A stretch of 64,000 bases of DNA, taken from NCBI RefSeq assembly GCF_027943255.1, contig NC_072892.1:167464792-167528791 (forward strand), in the 5' to 3' direction. The DNA is from Anastrepha obliqua (Eukaryota > Arthropoda > Insecta > Diptera > Tephritidae). The notes beneath the pieces were generated by a model. The model made no database searches. It worked only from the letters and a program-made list of their open reading frames with translations, and was not told where the DNA came from. Shown here piece by piece: positions 22,501 to 34,200 of this stretch. The stretch's first letter is position 1, and each line of letters begins with the position of its first letter. A program made the translations under genes and the position numbers.

Positions 22501-23234
22501 GTATTTTCAACTAATTGTTGGATTTTAACAATTTCTGCAACTTTTGGTAGGTTTCACAAAAGCTTTGACAACCTACTTATATCTTAAAAAGTATTATATA
22601 AGTTTCCCACAAAAAATATAATTTTCCCATTCTCAGAAGACTTACGTATGTTAATCCATTTACGAAGTTTGGATATTGCCTGTACCATATCGTCCCAAGC
22701 CCAATGAATGGTTTTGGTTGAGTTTTTCGACTTTTTAATCTGCTCCACAGAAAGTATTTGACTGACGGGGGATTTGAATTTATCCAGTTTCAGAAGTCGA
22801 TCCTTAAGATGGGCCAATTATTTTTCTACGGGAAACATCGACAATCATGAACTAAATCAAAACGCGTTTACATAAAATTAAACTTTTTAAATAAAAAAGG
22901 GCTTACTTTGTTCCATGTTCGACTCATTCCAGTAATGCAAAATTTCGATAGGCATCGAAAGACCATCACTAGACAACTTCGCCTTCTTCCGATCTGGCCC
23001 GAACTTGACAGTCGTTGCTGAAAAGTGATGCCCACAAACTGTTTTGTCTGGTTTTAACGAAGTGCCGCACCATTTTACCCTATCGTTTCTTTGCATTTTG
23101 TCTTTTGAGACATCAACAAACTTAACGGACTCTTTTGTCCACGTTTTTTAGCACAACAAAAACATGTTTAGTAAAAGTTTTCATTTCTGTGCTTTTGATT
23201 ACTTTTTCTTTAGAATCTGATCTGCAATAATTGA
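22501..23234 (-). pseudogene. P-element-like transposase fragment, inverted copy
   Basis: This is the reverse-oriented counterpart of 17188-17934; the best-preserved coding parts agree at roughly 93% by eye. Exon 1 encodes VKWCGTSLKPDKTVCGHHFS and continues to LSMPIEILHYWNESNMEQ. Donor GTAAGC (22906) and acceptor CCCGTAG (22826) bound an 81-bp intron. The second exon is open for 77 codons (SVEQIKKSKNSTKTIHWAWD, then DMVQAISKLRKWI), resembling the P transposase region after the THAP domain. Similarity to the other copy ends at 22501 and 23234. No TIRs were found, so both are internal fragments. Confidence 0.55.
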
Positions 23235-23647
23235 AAGAATTTCCAAGAGAAAATCGCGGGTTCATTATGTAGCCCAAGATGGCCGACGCAGGGTGAAAAA
23301 TAGAGATTTTACATCATGTTTAATGTAATAAATAATATTTATAAACTACTACTCGTAAAAGCCACTTACTTAAAACATGTCCACATATTTGTTTGCAAAG
23401 ATATATAATAGTAAACCTTAAAATTACTAAAAAACTATAGGAGGTGCTAGAGCTTTTGTTGTAGGCGTGGTCATCCCAAATTGATTTTTTAAGAATAAAT
23501 TGAGAATTTTGGGGGAATTTTCCAAACACGTTTTCGTGCACTACTCGTCCAGTTCTATGACCTCTACTAAGTCACTTAAAAAGTTCGTTTTTTTTGTTTT
23601 TTGATTTCGTAGTGTACACAGTGTTTCATTTTTTTCACACCTTATAA
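23235..23647. other. Unassigned DNA
   Basis: No recognisable coding or repeat structure. A minor palindrome CACGTTTTCGTG lies near 23527. Confidence 0.4.
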
Positions 23648-24742
23648 AGGGTATTTCAAAAGACGCGCCTAGATGTTGTTTTAAAATAAAAAATGTGGAA
23701 ATTTGGTTTTTTTCTGGATTCACTATTTTTTATCATTTATTCACAATTAAATGTGAAAAATTACATTACTCGCTCACATATCATCGCATTGAGTTCAGCA
23801 ATCTCGATCCAAATGTTGTGTTTCAGCTCTGGTGTCGTTGTTGGCTTATTCAAATGGACGTACTTTTCATAAAATCCTAGTCTGGTCTGCCAGTTGTTTG
23901 TCTATTCTCGACAGAAGCAGTTACTTGAAAATTTTCACCAACCTTTGAATTGTCGACTTTAATTTGCAACAAATTCTAGTTGTTGTTGTTTTTGTAGCAG
24001 TAAGAGAAGCCCCGTCAGTGTAGAGCATATCATCGGTCGTTTTCGTCAGGCTCACCTAAAGGTAGGCCCAGGAAACATGCTTTTTCGCCAGGTTGGGTCC
24101 AGAGGGAGAGGGGTGTTAGATGAGGCGGTTTTAGGGGACATGTGAAAAGGTGGTTAGTGTCGTGCGGGGTGCCTTCACATGCCGGACATAAGTTAGGTAT
24201 GTCGGGGTCAATTCTGGATAAGTAGGAGCTCAACCTGCTACAGTATCCAGAATGTAATTGTGCCAGTGTTACGCGTGTCTCACGGGGAAGCTGGAGCTCT
24301 TCATCTGCAATGTGTAGTGGTTGGACTCCGATTAGGGCATTCACTGGACGGTCTCCCGGTGAAAGAGACATCGGAGACGACTGATGATACACTCTACACT
24401 GACTACGTTTCTCTTTCTGCTACAACAACAACAAAAAATCCTAGTCTGATCTGCCAGTTCTTTTTCTATCTCGCCAGAACCACTTTCTTGAAGCCTTTGC
24501 ACCAACCTTTGAATTGTCGACTCATTCGAACGATTATTTCCACCAAAAAAATCACGAATTTTGCCATATTTTGTTCTTAAAGATCGACCCTTTTTATAAA
24601 AGGTTCAATAATTTTAACGCCTTGATCTATCGTGTAAAATTGCGCATCTGTGTACTTGAAAAATGCCAAAGATGACATTAAGAAAGGTTTCGTTTGGAAT
24701 TATGCACTATTGACATATAGGAGGCACTTTGGAAAGACTCCT
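23648..24742 (-). mobile_element. Mariner-like relic with duplicated segment and LINE insertion
   Basis: The outer ends AGGGTATTTCAAAAGACGCG (left) and, reverse-complemented, AGGAGTCTTTCCAAAGTGCC (right) look like diverged mariner TIRs. On the minus strand the right flank encodes a helix-turn-helix like those of mariner transposases (NNRSNESTIQRLVQRLQESG). The left flank has a second, diverged version (STIQRLVKIFK) and then the C-terminal part (TTTPELKHNIWIEIAELN) with most of the catalytic domain deleted. The duplicated segment is at 23874-23958 and 24430-24525. A pair of LINE 3' ends lies between the two copies. Confidence 0.6.
23977..24432 (-). mobile_element. Two head-to-head jockey-type LINE 3' ends
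   Basis: The minus-strand part encodes the C-terminus of a jockey-type ORF2. RLSSYLSRIDPDIPNLCPAC is followed by a C-x2-C...H-x4-C knuckle (LCPAC, TNHLFTC) and LTPLSLWTQPGEKACFLGLP, stopping at 24030. It ends at the left in a GCTACAAAAACAACAACAAC tail (reverse complement). The right 60 bp or so are an inverted version of the same 3' end, finishing TGCTACAACAACAACAAAAA on the plus strand. The segment therefore carries 3' termini at both outer edges. Confidence 0.75.
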
Positions 24743-27700
24743 TATTATTGTTTTTTTGTAAATTTTTTTTTTTTTTAGTTTTGAGTTTTCCATTTCCGTT
24801 TTGCAAAAGCCACTTGCCGTCATAATTACGAAATTCTTCTTTATTTAAAAATTCGTTAACAAGAAATGCATGCATGAATTCCGGCATATTTTGTGATTAA
24901 CCTATAAGCAAAATACTATTCACTATGTACCGTTAAATGAACATTCACAAGGACATTAAAGCAATTAAAGAAGAAAACAGCCGTAACAAATTGCATGAAA
25001 ACTCCACAGACTGGCAATTTAATTGCCTAAGCAAAACCGCAATTTCCACTTACTACAAATGTGGTTTTGCCTGTATAGGTGCATATGTTTGTATGTGTTG
25101 CATGGTGCAGAAATGCAAGAATCTGAATTGCATAAGTAATTACTTTTCAATTTTTCAATTCATTTGGCTATGCCTTTTGTGGGAGCCGACTGTTATTGGG
25201 CATTTGATGTTGAACATTTTGAGCAAAGATTTTTTCCTACAAAAATCGGGCTTATCAGTTACCAATAGTTTAGACTTTGCAGCTTGTGTCGCTGACTACA
25301 TGAATACGAGGCACAGATTGTGGCTTGAAGAGACTGTTTTCCTGCTAGCTTTATTGAATTTTTGTGCGCCGCATTCTGTGTAGTGTTTTTTTCTCAATTA
25401 AGAAAACCTCTATGAAAAACTGGAAATTTTCTTCTTTTCGGCTTGAGTGTTTCTGTGTTGTGTGTGTATAGGAACGAGGAGGCGTTGCGGTGGCGTAGTA
25501 AGCCACAAATCGCAGCAGTGCAAGTACCAAAAAGCACACAAGAACTGATGATGGCCGTCTGGTGGCTTCTCAAACGCAATCATTCTGAGGCACAGTGTTT
25601 GAGCATACATATGTATGCACACATACATATTCACATATATAAGTAAGCATACAATACTTAGCAAGCAGTTCAATAGTTATTTTGTGTCGTTGAACTTCTG
25701 GCCATTTCCTTTTCCAATTGAGTCTTGTGGCTAAAATACGGCGAGCTATTGACGTCGAAGCTGTTACTTGTTCGTGTCTGCGCGCTGCGTCGTCAGTCGT
25801 CGCATGCGTCGATGCATTTGATGTTTTGTTTATTGATACGTCGCAGTGCACTGAGGTAAAAAAACACTTCTGCTATTAAAAAAAAAAAATTTTTTTTAGT
25901 TTAAAAAAAGAAAAAAATAAATAAGTTAAAAAAAACCGAAAACAAACAAAGCCTTCAAAATTTACGAAAATTAAAGTGTGTAGCTGCAGTTAAAGTTAAA
26001 ATACCAACAATAAAAGCTAAATTATTCTAAAGTTCTCGAAATTAATGAAGCTGCCTGCAGTCATGTGACCCTTGTCGTGCCTGTGTATAAGTAAGTAGAA
26101 AATCCAGAAGTGTTTAACCCGCAGCATAATCCATAAATTATACCGATTAAGGGCGTGAAAAAGAAAAATGTACTTTCGTGCTTTGATCAGCACCTGAAGT
26201 TATTCGAAGTGTTCTATTAATATCCGGGCACTTAAAATTTGTTTCTCAAAGAGGACGCGCTGAACACAAATTAGTGGGACATGCCTTAGAAAAAACATAT
26301 GCATGTATGTACATATGTGTGCCTTTTTCAGCTTGTGAAAATTTCTTATACCTTTGCCACTCTGCTCACAACGCGCACGCACAAATCTTTGTATATTTAG
26401 CGGTAATGCTCTTCATTTAATTTACATATTGCCCGCACGACCTCACGAGGCTCAATAAAAAGAAACATGAATTTAAGGCTTCGAAATGTATTCCAAATGA
26501 TAATCAACAGCTGCTGCTATGACCAGAGCAATCAATATTGCACCCTTGAGTCATATTTTGCTGCTTAAAAGTTGCGCGGTATGACAAAAGAAAAAAATAA
26601 TAATAAAAAAAAAAATGAAAAAATAAAAATAAAAGCAAAAGTAGCATGCGAAAACTTGTTTTTTTGTTTTTGTTTTTCCTTTCTCGAAAATTCATCAATG
26701 CGTTGCAACATAAAAATGCAAAAGCTGTAAACAGTAATACACATACGTATGCATATACATGCACATGTATGTATGCGTGTACTTACTGCCTTATGTCAGC
26801 TCAAGCGTCGAGAAGCCTTTTTCTGCAGGCGTACTACATACAAAGAAAAAGGGTTGCTCGATTCACTTCAATTCGCCGTTGGCTGACGACAGCCTGTTGT
26901 TGGTGTGCATACAATTTTTCCCTCCAATTATTCGATTTTACTCACAGCGCATACGAACACCTTTACGTTGTTGCGGTTATTTTTTGAATTTACAGCCAGG
27001 TGAGTGGTTTGTGTATTTGTAAGCCTTCTCTTGTGCGAATGTATGCATTTGTATTCTCATAAATATTCTATATACACTCACATGTATGTTCGTGTACCGG
27101 CACTTTGGTGTTGCGTTGACATTGGCGCGCATTGCCCACTCGTCATCAACACTCGTGTGTGTATGTACGTGTAGACTTCCTTCGTCGTGCGTCCTTCTGT
27201 CGAACTTTGCTGTGCAAAATGCAATCAGTCGCCCGGAAATTCAACCAACAGCCGGCTTCCGTGACTACAACAACGATGACGATGACGACGACGACGACGA
27301 CGACAATAGGAACAGACAACAAGCAGACAGCCTGGCAGGCGACAAGCTTGCAGCAATTGAAAAATTATGTGCATAAGTACTACATACATATGTATATGTA
27401 TATGTGTGCATGTATGTATGTTCCAGCAACATTGGCAGCGAAAGAATTTAGAGAAACTGGCAGTTGCACTTTAACGTAAAGCAAAAATATTCTGCCTATA
27501 TGCAACTTTTTTGGCAAATATGAATTTCGTGCTTTGTAGAGTTTTTGGCAGACACTATGTACGATTTAGATTTGTTGCAAAGGAATTATTAAAAAACCAT
27601 TAAGTATAAAAAAGTTACAATAGCATAATTTTGCAGTTCAATGAAAACTTCGACTTGCGAATCAACAATGCAATCGTGCGTGCTTGAATGTTTTGTTGTA

Positions 27701-28099
27701 CGAAGGGCGGTATAAACTCTGCTCTCTCGGTTTTCATGGTTTGTCGCACACCATTGCATACGAGTATGTTTGTCCCAACCTATGTAAGTCTCTAATTAAA
27801 ATTCCAATACTAGGCAATTTTCTATTAATATACAATACTAACAATTTAAGGCATTTTCAAAACTCAATATGAAGTCGCTCACAGGTTACTACAAGATTTT
27901 CAGGGGAATTTTTTAAAGCGTGAATTGGGTGTTAGAAAGAGTAGAGCGGATGTTAGAGGAGAAGTCAAATGGAACTTAGAAAAGGTAAACTGGATTTTAG
28001 AGTAGTCAAATAGGTTTTAGAAAGTGTTGATTGGTTTTTTTTTTATAAAGAACAGTTGCTTGTATATTTTCTCATTTACAGTATCTTTTATGGAAGCGT
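24743..28099. other. Unassigned DNA, possibly single-copy
   Basis: There is no transposon motif that I recognise. A 148-codon open stretch with an ATG at 24937 (plus) has no recognisable domain. GC-richer patches with CG dinucleotides lie near 25740-25850 and 27110-27370. Simple repeats include a GAC run at 27274-27304 and TATG runs near 26290, 26760 and 27385. Confidence 0.4.
27274..27304 (+). repeat. (GAC/GAT)n trinucleotide microsatellite
   Basis: About ten GAC or GAT units; two frames across it give poly-Asp or poly-Thr. Confidence 0.9.
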
Positions 28100-29130
28100 G
28101 ACCGCCATAACTTGGAAACTATTCGACCAATTCAATTCTAACAAACTACATTTTATGGGCTTTTAATATTTTTTATATTTGCCTCTAATGGCTTATTATT
28201 AAAATTAATCGCTTTACAGCTTCCAGTCATATTTTGTATTAATTTCTGCGCACTTTGTGGCAGTAAACGGCTACAAATCAATCGAATTTGCTTTGAGAAC
28301 TGTTTGTTTTCCTTTGAGTTTTTGCTTAACTTTTGCCCAAACATTTTCAATAGGGTTGCCACCATGCGACTGTGAAGACCAATCAAACATATTAATCCCA
28401 TTTTGCTGTTTCAACTCTATACACCTTCGGCTTCGATGCTCGCGATCGTTGTCTTCTTGTGAAATCCAAAGTTGGCTAGTTCTTTAAAATATCTTCGCAG
28501 CTGATGGCCATGATGCTTTTTTTAATTTTATTCATCAAAACTGCATTTCAATTGCCGGTAAACACAAATAAACGGCAAAATCCCTTTTCGAAGAAGCAGC
28601 AGCTTCAAACAGGAACCCTTAGTGGATGTTTAACAGTTCGTTGAAGTTGTCGATTATCAGCAGAACATTAGGAACGACTTATGCAACTATTCGCCCATAA
28701 GGAAGACTCACTCGTGAATATTACATTTCTTCAATTCCGTTCTGAATTTTCCTTAGCCTATGCAAGTATTTTTGCATTGTGTGATAATAAGCGCAGCGGG
28801 GTTTTCAATGTGCTCCGGAATTTGAGGTCTTCTGCACGTAAATAACCTCGAGTCGTGTTTTTGGATAGATTACCAACTCCATTCCATAAAACTGCTTCAG
28901 CTTTACCCAGTGAAGTTCGGCTTTGTCACAAACAAATCAATGATCTTCTGATCTTGCTTTGGAGAGGTATAAGTATTTTTTGTACCTCTTCCACGAAGTC
29001 GTCAACGTTTTTCACTATTTCGTGTATTTCGTTTCGGCTATTTTGTTTCACCCATTTATTTATGAATGTCTTCGATTTCTTCAAATATTTTGCTATAATT
29101 ACCAATAAAATCGATTAGACTATGCTAAAA
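28100..29130 (-). pseudogene. Degenerate Tc1-like transposon
   Basis: On the minus strand, in order but over several frames, it shows a piece like the Tc1 DNA-binding region (TYTSPKQDQKIIDL), a middle region full of stops, FGFHKKTTIASIEAEG, and a C-terminal section WSSQSHGGNPIENVWAKVKQ followed by KLKGKQTV and CAEINTK-like residues. The motif SPDLNPIENLWA, which carries the catalytic Glu of Tc1 (DD34E), is present as SHGGNPIENVWA, so the Glu is kept but the SPDLN motif is mutated. The element is dead. TIRs were not located. Confidence 0.65.
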
Positions 29131-29518
29131 TTCAATTCTAAACTAAAATTAACTATACTAAAATCCAATCGAAGCTTTCTAAAATCCAACTCGAAATGGT
29201 GTAGTACTAATACTTAACTTACTACTAATTACACAAGAGAAGTTTCAATGAATGGAACGGACCCGATTGGTGCTCAGTGTCAACCTAAGAAAAGCTTTTA
29301 ATGAATGCGGAGGTTAAAGATCCACCACATCAATACCATAAATTACCGAAAATTGTAAGGAATTTTCTGCCAAGTCCTCCATTTTATAATTAGCCAAATA
29401 GCCATTTATATTAATGACTCGTTTCCCGCTAAGGTCCAGATTTTCAGTGCTAGTTTAACTGTGGTGAATTTTTGAACTGAGCTTAACCCTGCCAAATTAA
29501 GCTTTTAAACTTTTTTTG
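29131..29518. other. Unassigned DNA
   Basis: Short CTAAAAT repeats occur near 29120-29190 and nothing else is recognisable. Confidence 0.4.
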
Positions 29519-29668
29519 CGGCCGCCATAGCCGAATGGGTTGGTGCGTGATTAGCATTCGGAATTCACAGAGAGAACGTCGGTTTGAATCTCGGTGAAAC
29601 ACCAAAATTAAGAAAAACATTTTTCTAATAGAGGTCACCCCTCGGCAGGCAATGGCAAACCTTGTTTT
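29519..29668 (+). mobile_element. SINE copy, tRNA head plus part of body (only plus-strand copy)
   Basis: GCGGCCGCCATAGCCGAATG (A box), AGAGAGAACGTCGGTTTGAA (B box, GTTTGAATC) and the start of the body, down to CCTCGGCAGGCAATGGCAAA, are present. The rest of the body and tail are missing. The B box has C-to-T at one position compared with other copies. Confidence 0.8.
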
Positions 29669-32600
29669 GCAGGAAAGCAGAGTTAAACTAGAATTTGTTT
29701 CAACATAGTACTTGTCTAATGTACAAAAAAGCCTAATGAGGTCTAATTGCTGTTCTTAGAGGCTGCCAGTTGACATCGTCTAGGCATCTGATACCACGAT
29801 CGACTCTTTGGTGAGCTGTGCAGCTTGGCGTGCCATTTCGTTGAAACTAACAATCGTCCAAGTTTAGATCGCCAATTTTAACCCAAGAAAAGTCTTTAAT
29901 CAGGGCTACTTACTGAAATGACTCCTTGAGTCACATTTTTGGAAACAAAATGGGTCAATAACGTTGTCACTCCAAAGTCATTCACTGTCTATTGCCTTCA
30001 AAAAAAAAATATATATATGTTCAGGAGCTAAATAACAAAATTATAACAGCGGGTAGTTTAACACAAATCAAGTTTTTATTCAACTGTATCAACTTAAGAA
30101 CTAAAATCTGAACATAAAAACTAAAAGCTTATTACCTAAAAATTAGTACATTATGCTTCTTTTTTACTGTTTGAGAGTGTCACGCCACCTAACAGTACAG
30201 TTTCATTAGCGTTTCGCTACCCAACAATACTTTTAAGGAGAATACAAATTTGCTGTTAGTTAAACCGTTTAACTTAGTTCCCCAACATAATTCTTTAAAT
30301 TATGTGAGCATTGCTTTAACATTAACATTGTAACTGACCTCAGTATCCCACTTGCTTTAACATTACCATTGTTGTTTTATGTATGCACTTATACATAACT
30401 CAGGTGTTCCAATAGCTCTGTGCGACATAATCGTTTGCCAAAATAGCTGCCGAGATAAAAGGACGCCTCGCCCGAAACTATATGAGTATACTACGAAAAA
30501 GTATTGATTGGTGAGGATTTTAAGCAGCATCGGCCTTTATTACTTTGAAAATGTGGAAGGAGCTGCGGTCATTGTTCATGGCTGTTACGCAAAGGTGATT
30601 TACGCGAAAGCGGCTGCCATTGTAATTATGCATGCCAATACATAAACCCATTGCATGCATTTCAAAATTGTGACAAATTCACTTAAATTGCTTGTATTTT
30701 TTAATTTCGTAGTTCGACAACTCTTAAAGAAAAGTCCTACATATTTTTAATAGGAGATCTCATCGATCTACCGGGGCTTAACATATGAAAACCAGTACTG
30801 GGTGCAGATTAATTACTTAAATTTAATATAATATTTTAAAAATAAATTTCAATTTCCTCGCAGGACTCTAAAATACCTGTGAGTCTAGACGCCTGTGATA
30901 ATCGCATAAACCAAAGCATTTGTTAGGATAACATACATACATACATACATACATATGTGTTAAAGTGTTTGTCTCGCATCAATTACAGCGAATGACAAGC
31001 ATAATGTTAAAAGGTTATAGCTATACCACCACTAAAGTGACGACTTCAACTAATGGAAAAAGGAAAAACAAAAATGTGTAATCTCTGATTTTTTGTGTTT
31101 TTTTTGTTTAGGCTCACCATGTTAACGCAACTCTTTTATACAGGTTTTTTCTCTGCTAGTACAGAAAAATCCCTAATGCCGATTAATAACCAAAGTAACG
31201 AGAGATACCTACGAGCACTTCGAGCATTCATTCGTTCGTATGTGTAAATGTGCAATGCACACACGAATAACCTCAATACCTGTGAGAAAGCCAGAGGAAA
31301 CTCTTGTGCAATGCATTAGTAACGTGTGTTTTAACAATAACAACAACATAGACAACCACAAATAGTCGAGTGTAAAGAGTGTATAGCACAGATAGAAATA
31401 TCATCTACTACTCTTTCTCCTTTTCTCATTTAATACACAATACTAAACATTTTCTAACAGCAGCAGCAAGTAGAAAAAATTTCCGAAGATAGATTACGGC
31501 ACTGAATAATTCCAAAGAGAGATGCGACGTGCAATGACTAGTGGAATTTATCAGTGTCTTCAAGCGCAACCAAAAGATAAGCCAAACAAAAACTATTTGG
31601 CCGGTACTATACAACCAGTATGTATAGTGAAAAATACTATAAAAGCAAAGGTGAGAAATGTGCCGAAAATTTAGAACTCAAAGTAAATATATACATGCGC
31701 ACCTATGTATGTAGTACATTTATCAACACAGCCAGCCAACTGGGAAATTTTCACATGATCACAGTGCGGCAAATTCCTAGAAATGCAGATGCCCCGTCTG
31801 TCAGCAATCAGAATGGCAAGAGTTTACTTAGCTGAGTATTACAGAAGGCTATTCCATAGCGCAATGCTGGTGGTTGTCTACAAACCCATGGGCCATGTAA
31901 ATATGTATGCAGGTGTGTTGGTACGTAAGTGTGGCTGTTGTTGTTTGTGTCATGTACAGTATGTAGTTTTGCGCTAGGCTCTTTTATTTACAACCTGTCT
32001 TATGTTTTTGAATTTGTTTTTGTTTTTGTACATTTCGTATTTCACTGCTACTGCACGTTTATTTTCTCAAGACTTGACTACGTCACGGATGTCGTTTTTG
32101 GGTAGTTAGTGTGTGCTTGTCCGGTGCGCTCAGGTGTCTGTCTTCACCTTGAGGGGAAATACACAAACAAGAAAATATGTGCTTACAACAAATATAAACT
32201 AACAAAAGCGCAATTACAATACCCTCAGCGCGCAAATACTCGCTTACGGGCCACGATTAGCTGGGCACACTGTCGCTGCTTGATTAGTTCTGGTAAATGA
32301 GTCTGCTAACCGTATAGCAAAATATGTATCTATGCATGTATGTATGCATGAATGTATGCATGTATGTATGTATATCCTAATGGGAATATATCGAAGTGTG
32401 TATGTTTACATCTAATATGTGAGAAAATTAGTTTTTAATTTAAAAGCATAGATGCTCAGAACAATAGTTACTAATTGAAATGAGTTGGAAGCATAATTAA
32501 TACGAGAATTTTAAATCCAGTTGGATTTAAAACTTGCTCCATACACCATTTGTTTTGAAAATATTCATGGAAATACAAAAAAGAAGATGAACATAGAAAA

Positions 32601-32769
32601 AATAGGAGTGAAATTGAATAAAGCATATTTGATGCTCATGAAACATCAGAGCTTTGTAAAAAATTATCAACCAAAAGCTATGCGCAGGCTTACTATGCTT
32701 CCTTTAATTCTATTTTAGCAGGTCATAGTAAGTAGACCTTCCTTAAATTTCTGTGATTTCCATGATGTT
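29669..32769. other. Unassigned DNA
   Basis: A GC-richer patch near 29755-29865 could be a small LINE remnant on the minus strand (NEMARQAAQL), but this is weak. CATA repeats lie at 30930-30955 and TATG repeats at 32325-32372. No gene was recognised. Confidence 0.4.
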
Positions 32770-33412
32770 AGATGGCAACAGTAGCACGGGCCCATTACAA
32801 GTAGCACTAGAGTGCCGTTTTGATACCATATAATGTGGCGACCCCCACATGCGAAAAATTACAAAACTTAAAGGAAGAAAAATCATCTACAAATAACCAG
32901 TGCTGTTGATGTAGTAAAGGAGCGAAACGGGATCTAGGCTGGAGAACTGCCTTAGGCTTTCCCCTAGCCGCCAGACCCGAATATTTTCAAAGAAAGTGTT
33001 CAACCCTCTCTTTCTCTGCGAGATGCGCACAGCTTCTGCAATAGGAGTTAAACGGCAGTCAAAGCTTCGCCGCATGAGCTCCGATCACCCAATGGCCGGT
33101 GAACACCGCTATGAGTTTGGAAATGGAATGGCGTAGGATCACCAGCACCGTAACCGTTCAGCTTCTGTCGTATCGTGGCCAAAGTGCTTTTGAGATATTA
33201 TACGATAAAATATAACTCCTCCATCTTTCTTGCGCTTTTTTAAGAAAGAAATTGTGCAGCTTCCCTTTAACAACGGTCAAGAGGACAGAAATGTCTGAGA
33301 TGGGGACCACTGAAATCGGTTCTGTTGACCCTTTCTGGCAGTCACATCGGTAATTTAATTTCCTTCTATGTTACTATGCTCTGAAACCCAGATAAGAGAA
33401 ATTGTTTGAGCT
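32770..33412 (-). pseudogene. RNase H/zinc-knuckle LINE relic with its 3' UTR
   Basis: On the minus strand the relic starts with SLIWVSEHSNIEGN, a stop, ITDVTARKGS. This is the end of an RNase H domain with the family's GH changed to EH and the last acidic motif kept as TD. Later pieces read KGKLHNFFLKKAQERW, VFTGHWVIGAHAAKL, PFNSYCRSCA and ERVEHFL.KYSGLAAR, a terminal zinc knuckle with its last Cys lost. The 3' UTR contains ATGGTATCAAAACGGCAC and TAGTGCTACTTG, the same blocks as 8543-8675 and 47137-47276. Several stops and frameshifts indicate an old copy. Confidence 0.7.
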
Positions 33413-33600
33413 ATCTTTTTTTCACAAATTTTATGCAGATGGTTGAATAAGACAAAATTTCTAAATTTTCATAAAAACTTAATTGATTAAATCAACTCTG
33501 ATTCAAGATTTTCTTTGGGGTCCAAAATTCAACCACCAAACCAATCCTTCAATAGACTCAAGACTTGTTCCTTTTAATGCTGACATCACCTTAGAAGAAA
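33413..33600. other. Unassigned spacer
   Basis: It lies between the LINE relic and the mariner; no coding motif was seen. Confidence 0.4.
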
Positions 33601-34200
33601 TACTGGGTTGCCCATATTAGACGCACTCGACGGATTTCGATGACTCTTTGGGCCCATTCCAATCGACGAGGCTTGTGCTCAGGCAACAATCTTTGCGTCA
33701 ATTGAATCTCATACGGGAATAAATGCAAATCAATGCGGATAATTTGTTGTAAAGTGGTCCGAGCAATGCCCAACTGCTGAGTAGGGCGATTTTGAAATGT
33801 TCTTGGCGATGCCTCAACACTGGCCCGTACAAGAGCAATATTCTCATCCGATCGCCTTGGTCGGTTTTGATTTGGCCTCTTTGGATTAGAAAAAGCATCA
33901 CCAGTCGAAAACCTTTCGTACAAACGTTTAATGGTGTTCTTAGCAGGCGCACTTTTTACATTATTTAATTTTTTATACGCACGTTGAGTTTTCACAATTG
34001 ACTTCTTTTGTTGAATGTAAATTTCCACAATTCGGGAGCGCTCGCCTGACATGTACTGTTCCATGGTAAAAATCTGCTTGGACTGACGCTCGCCTGACAT
34101 GTACTGTCCCATGGTAAAAATCTGCTTGGACTGACGCTTCCAACGCGGTATGTCATTTAGCGATCTGACGTCTCTGTCAAAAGATACAGGGTTGCCAGAT
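33601..34200 (-). pseudogene. Truncated mariner-type transposase with 16-codon duplication
   Basis: The minus strand encodes the N-terminal half. SRIVEIYIQQKKSIVKTQRA opens the first helix-turn-helix, followed by NTIKRLYERFSTGDAFSNPK, SDENIALVRASVEASPRTFQ and LGIARTTLQQIIRIDLHLFP, and then LEWAQRVIEIRRVRLIWATQ. The frame is open through the linker and stops at the left TIR. The three catalytic acidic residues are absent. QSKQIFTM.QYMSGER occurs twice in a row because of a 48-bp tandem duplication (34039-34086 and 34087-34134). Confidence 0.8.

Noticed and set aside
24937..25383. 148-codon plus-strand open frame
   Set aside because: It has an ATG but no recognisable motif, no good upstream context and Cys/Tyr-rich low-complexity parts; kept only as a note in the unassigned block.
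29755..29865. RNase H remnant (NEMARQAAQL)
   Set aside because: Only a ten-residue resemblance with no neighbouring motif; not enough to annotate.
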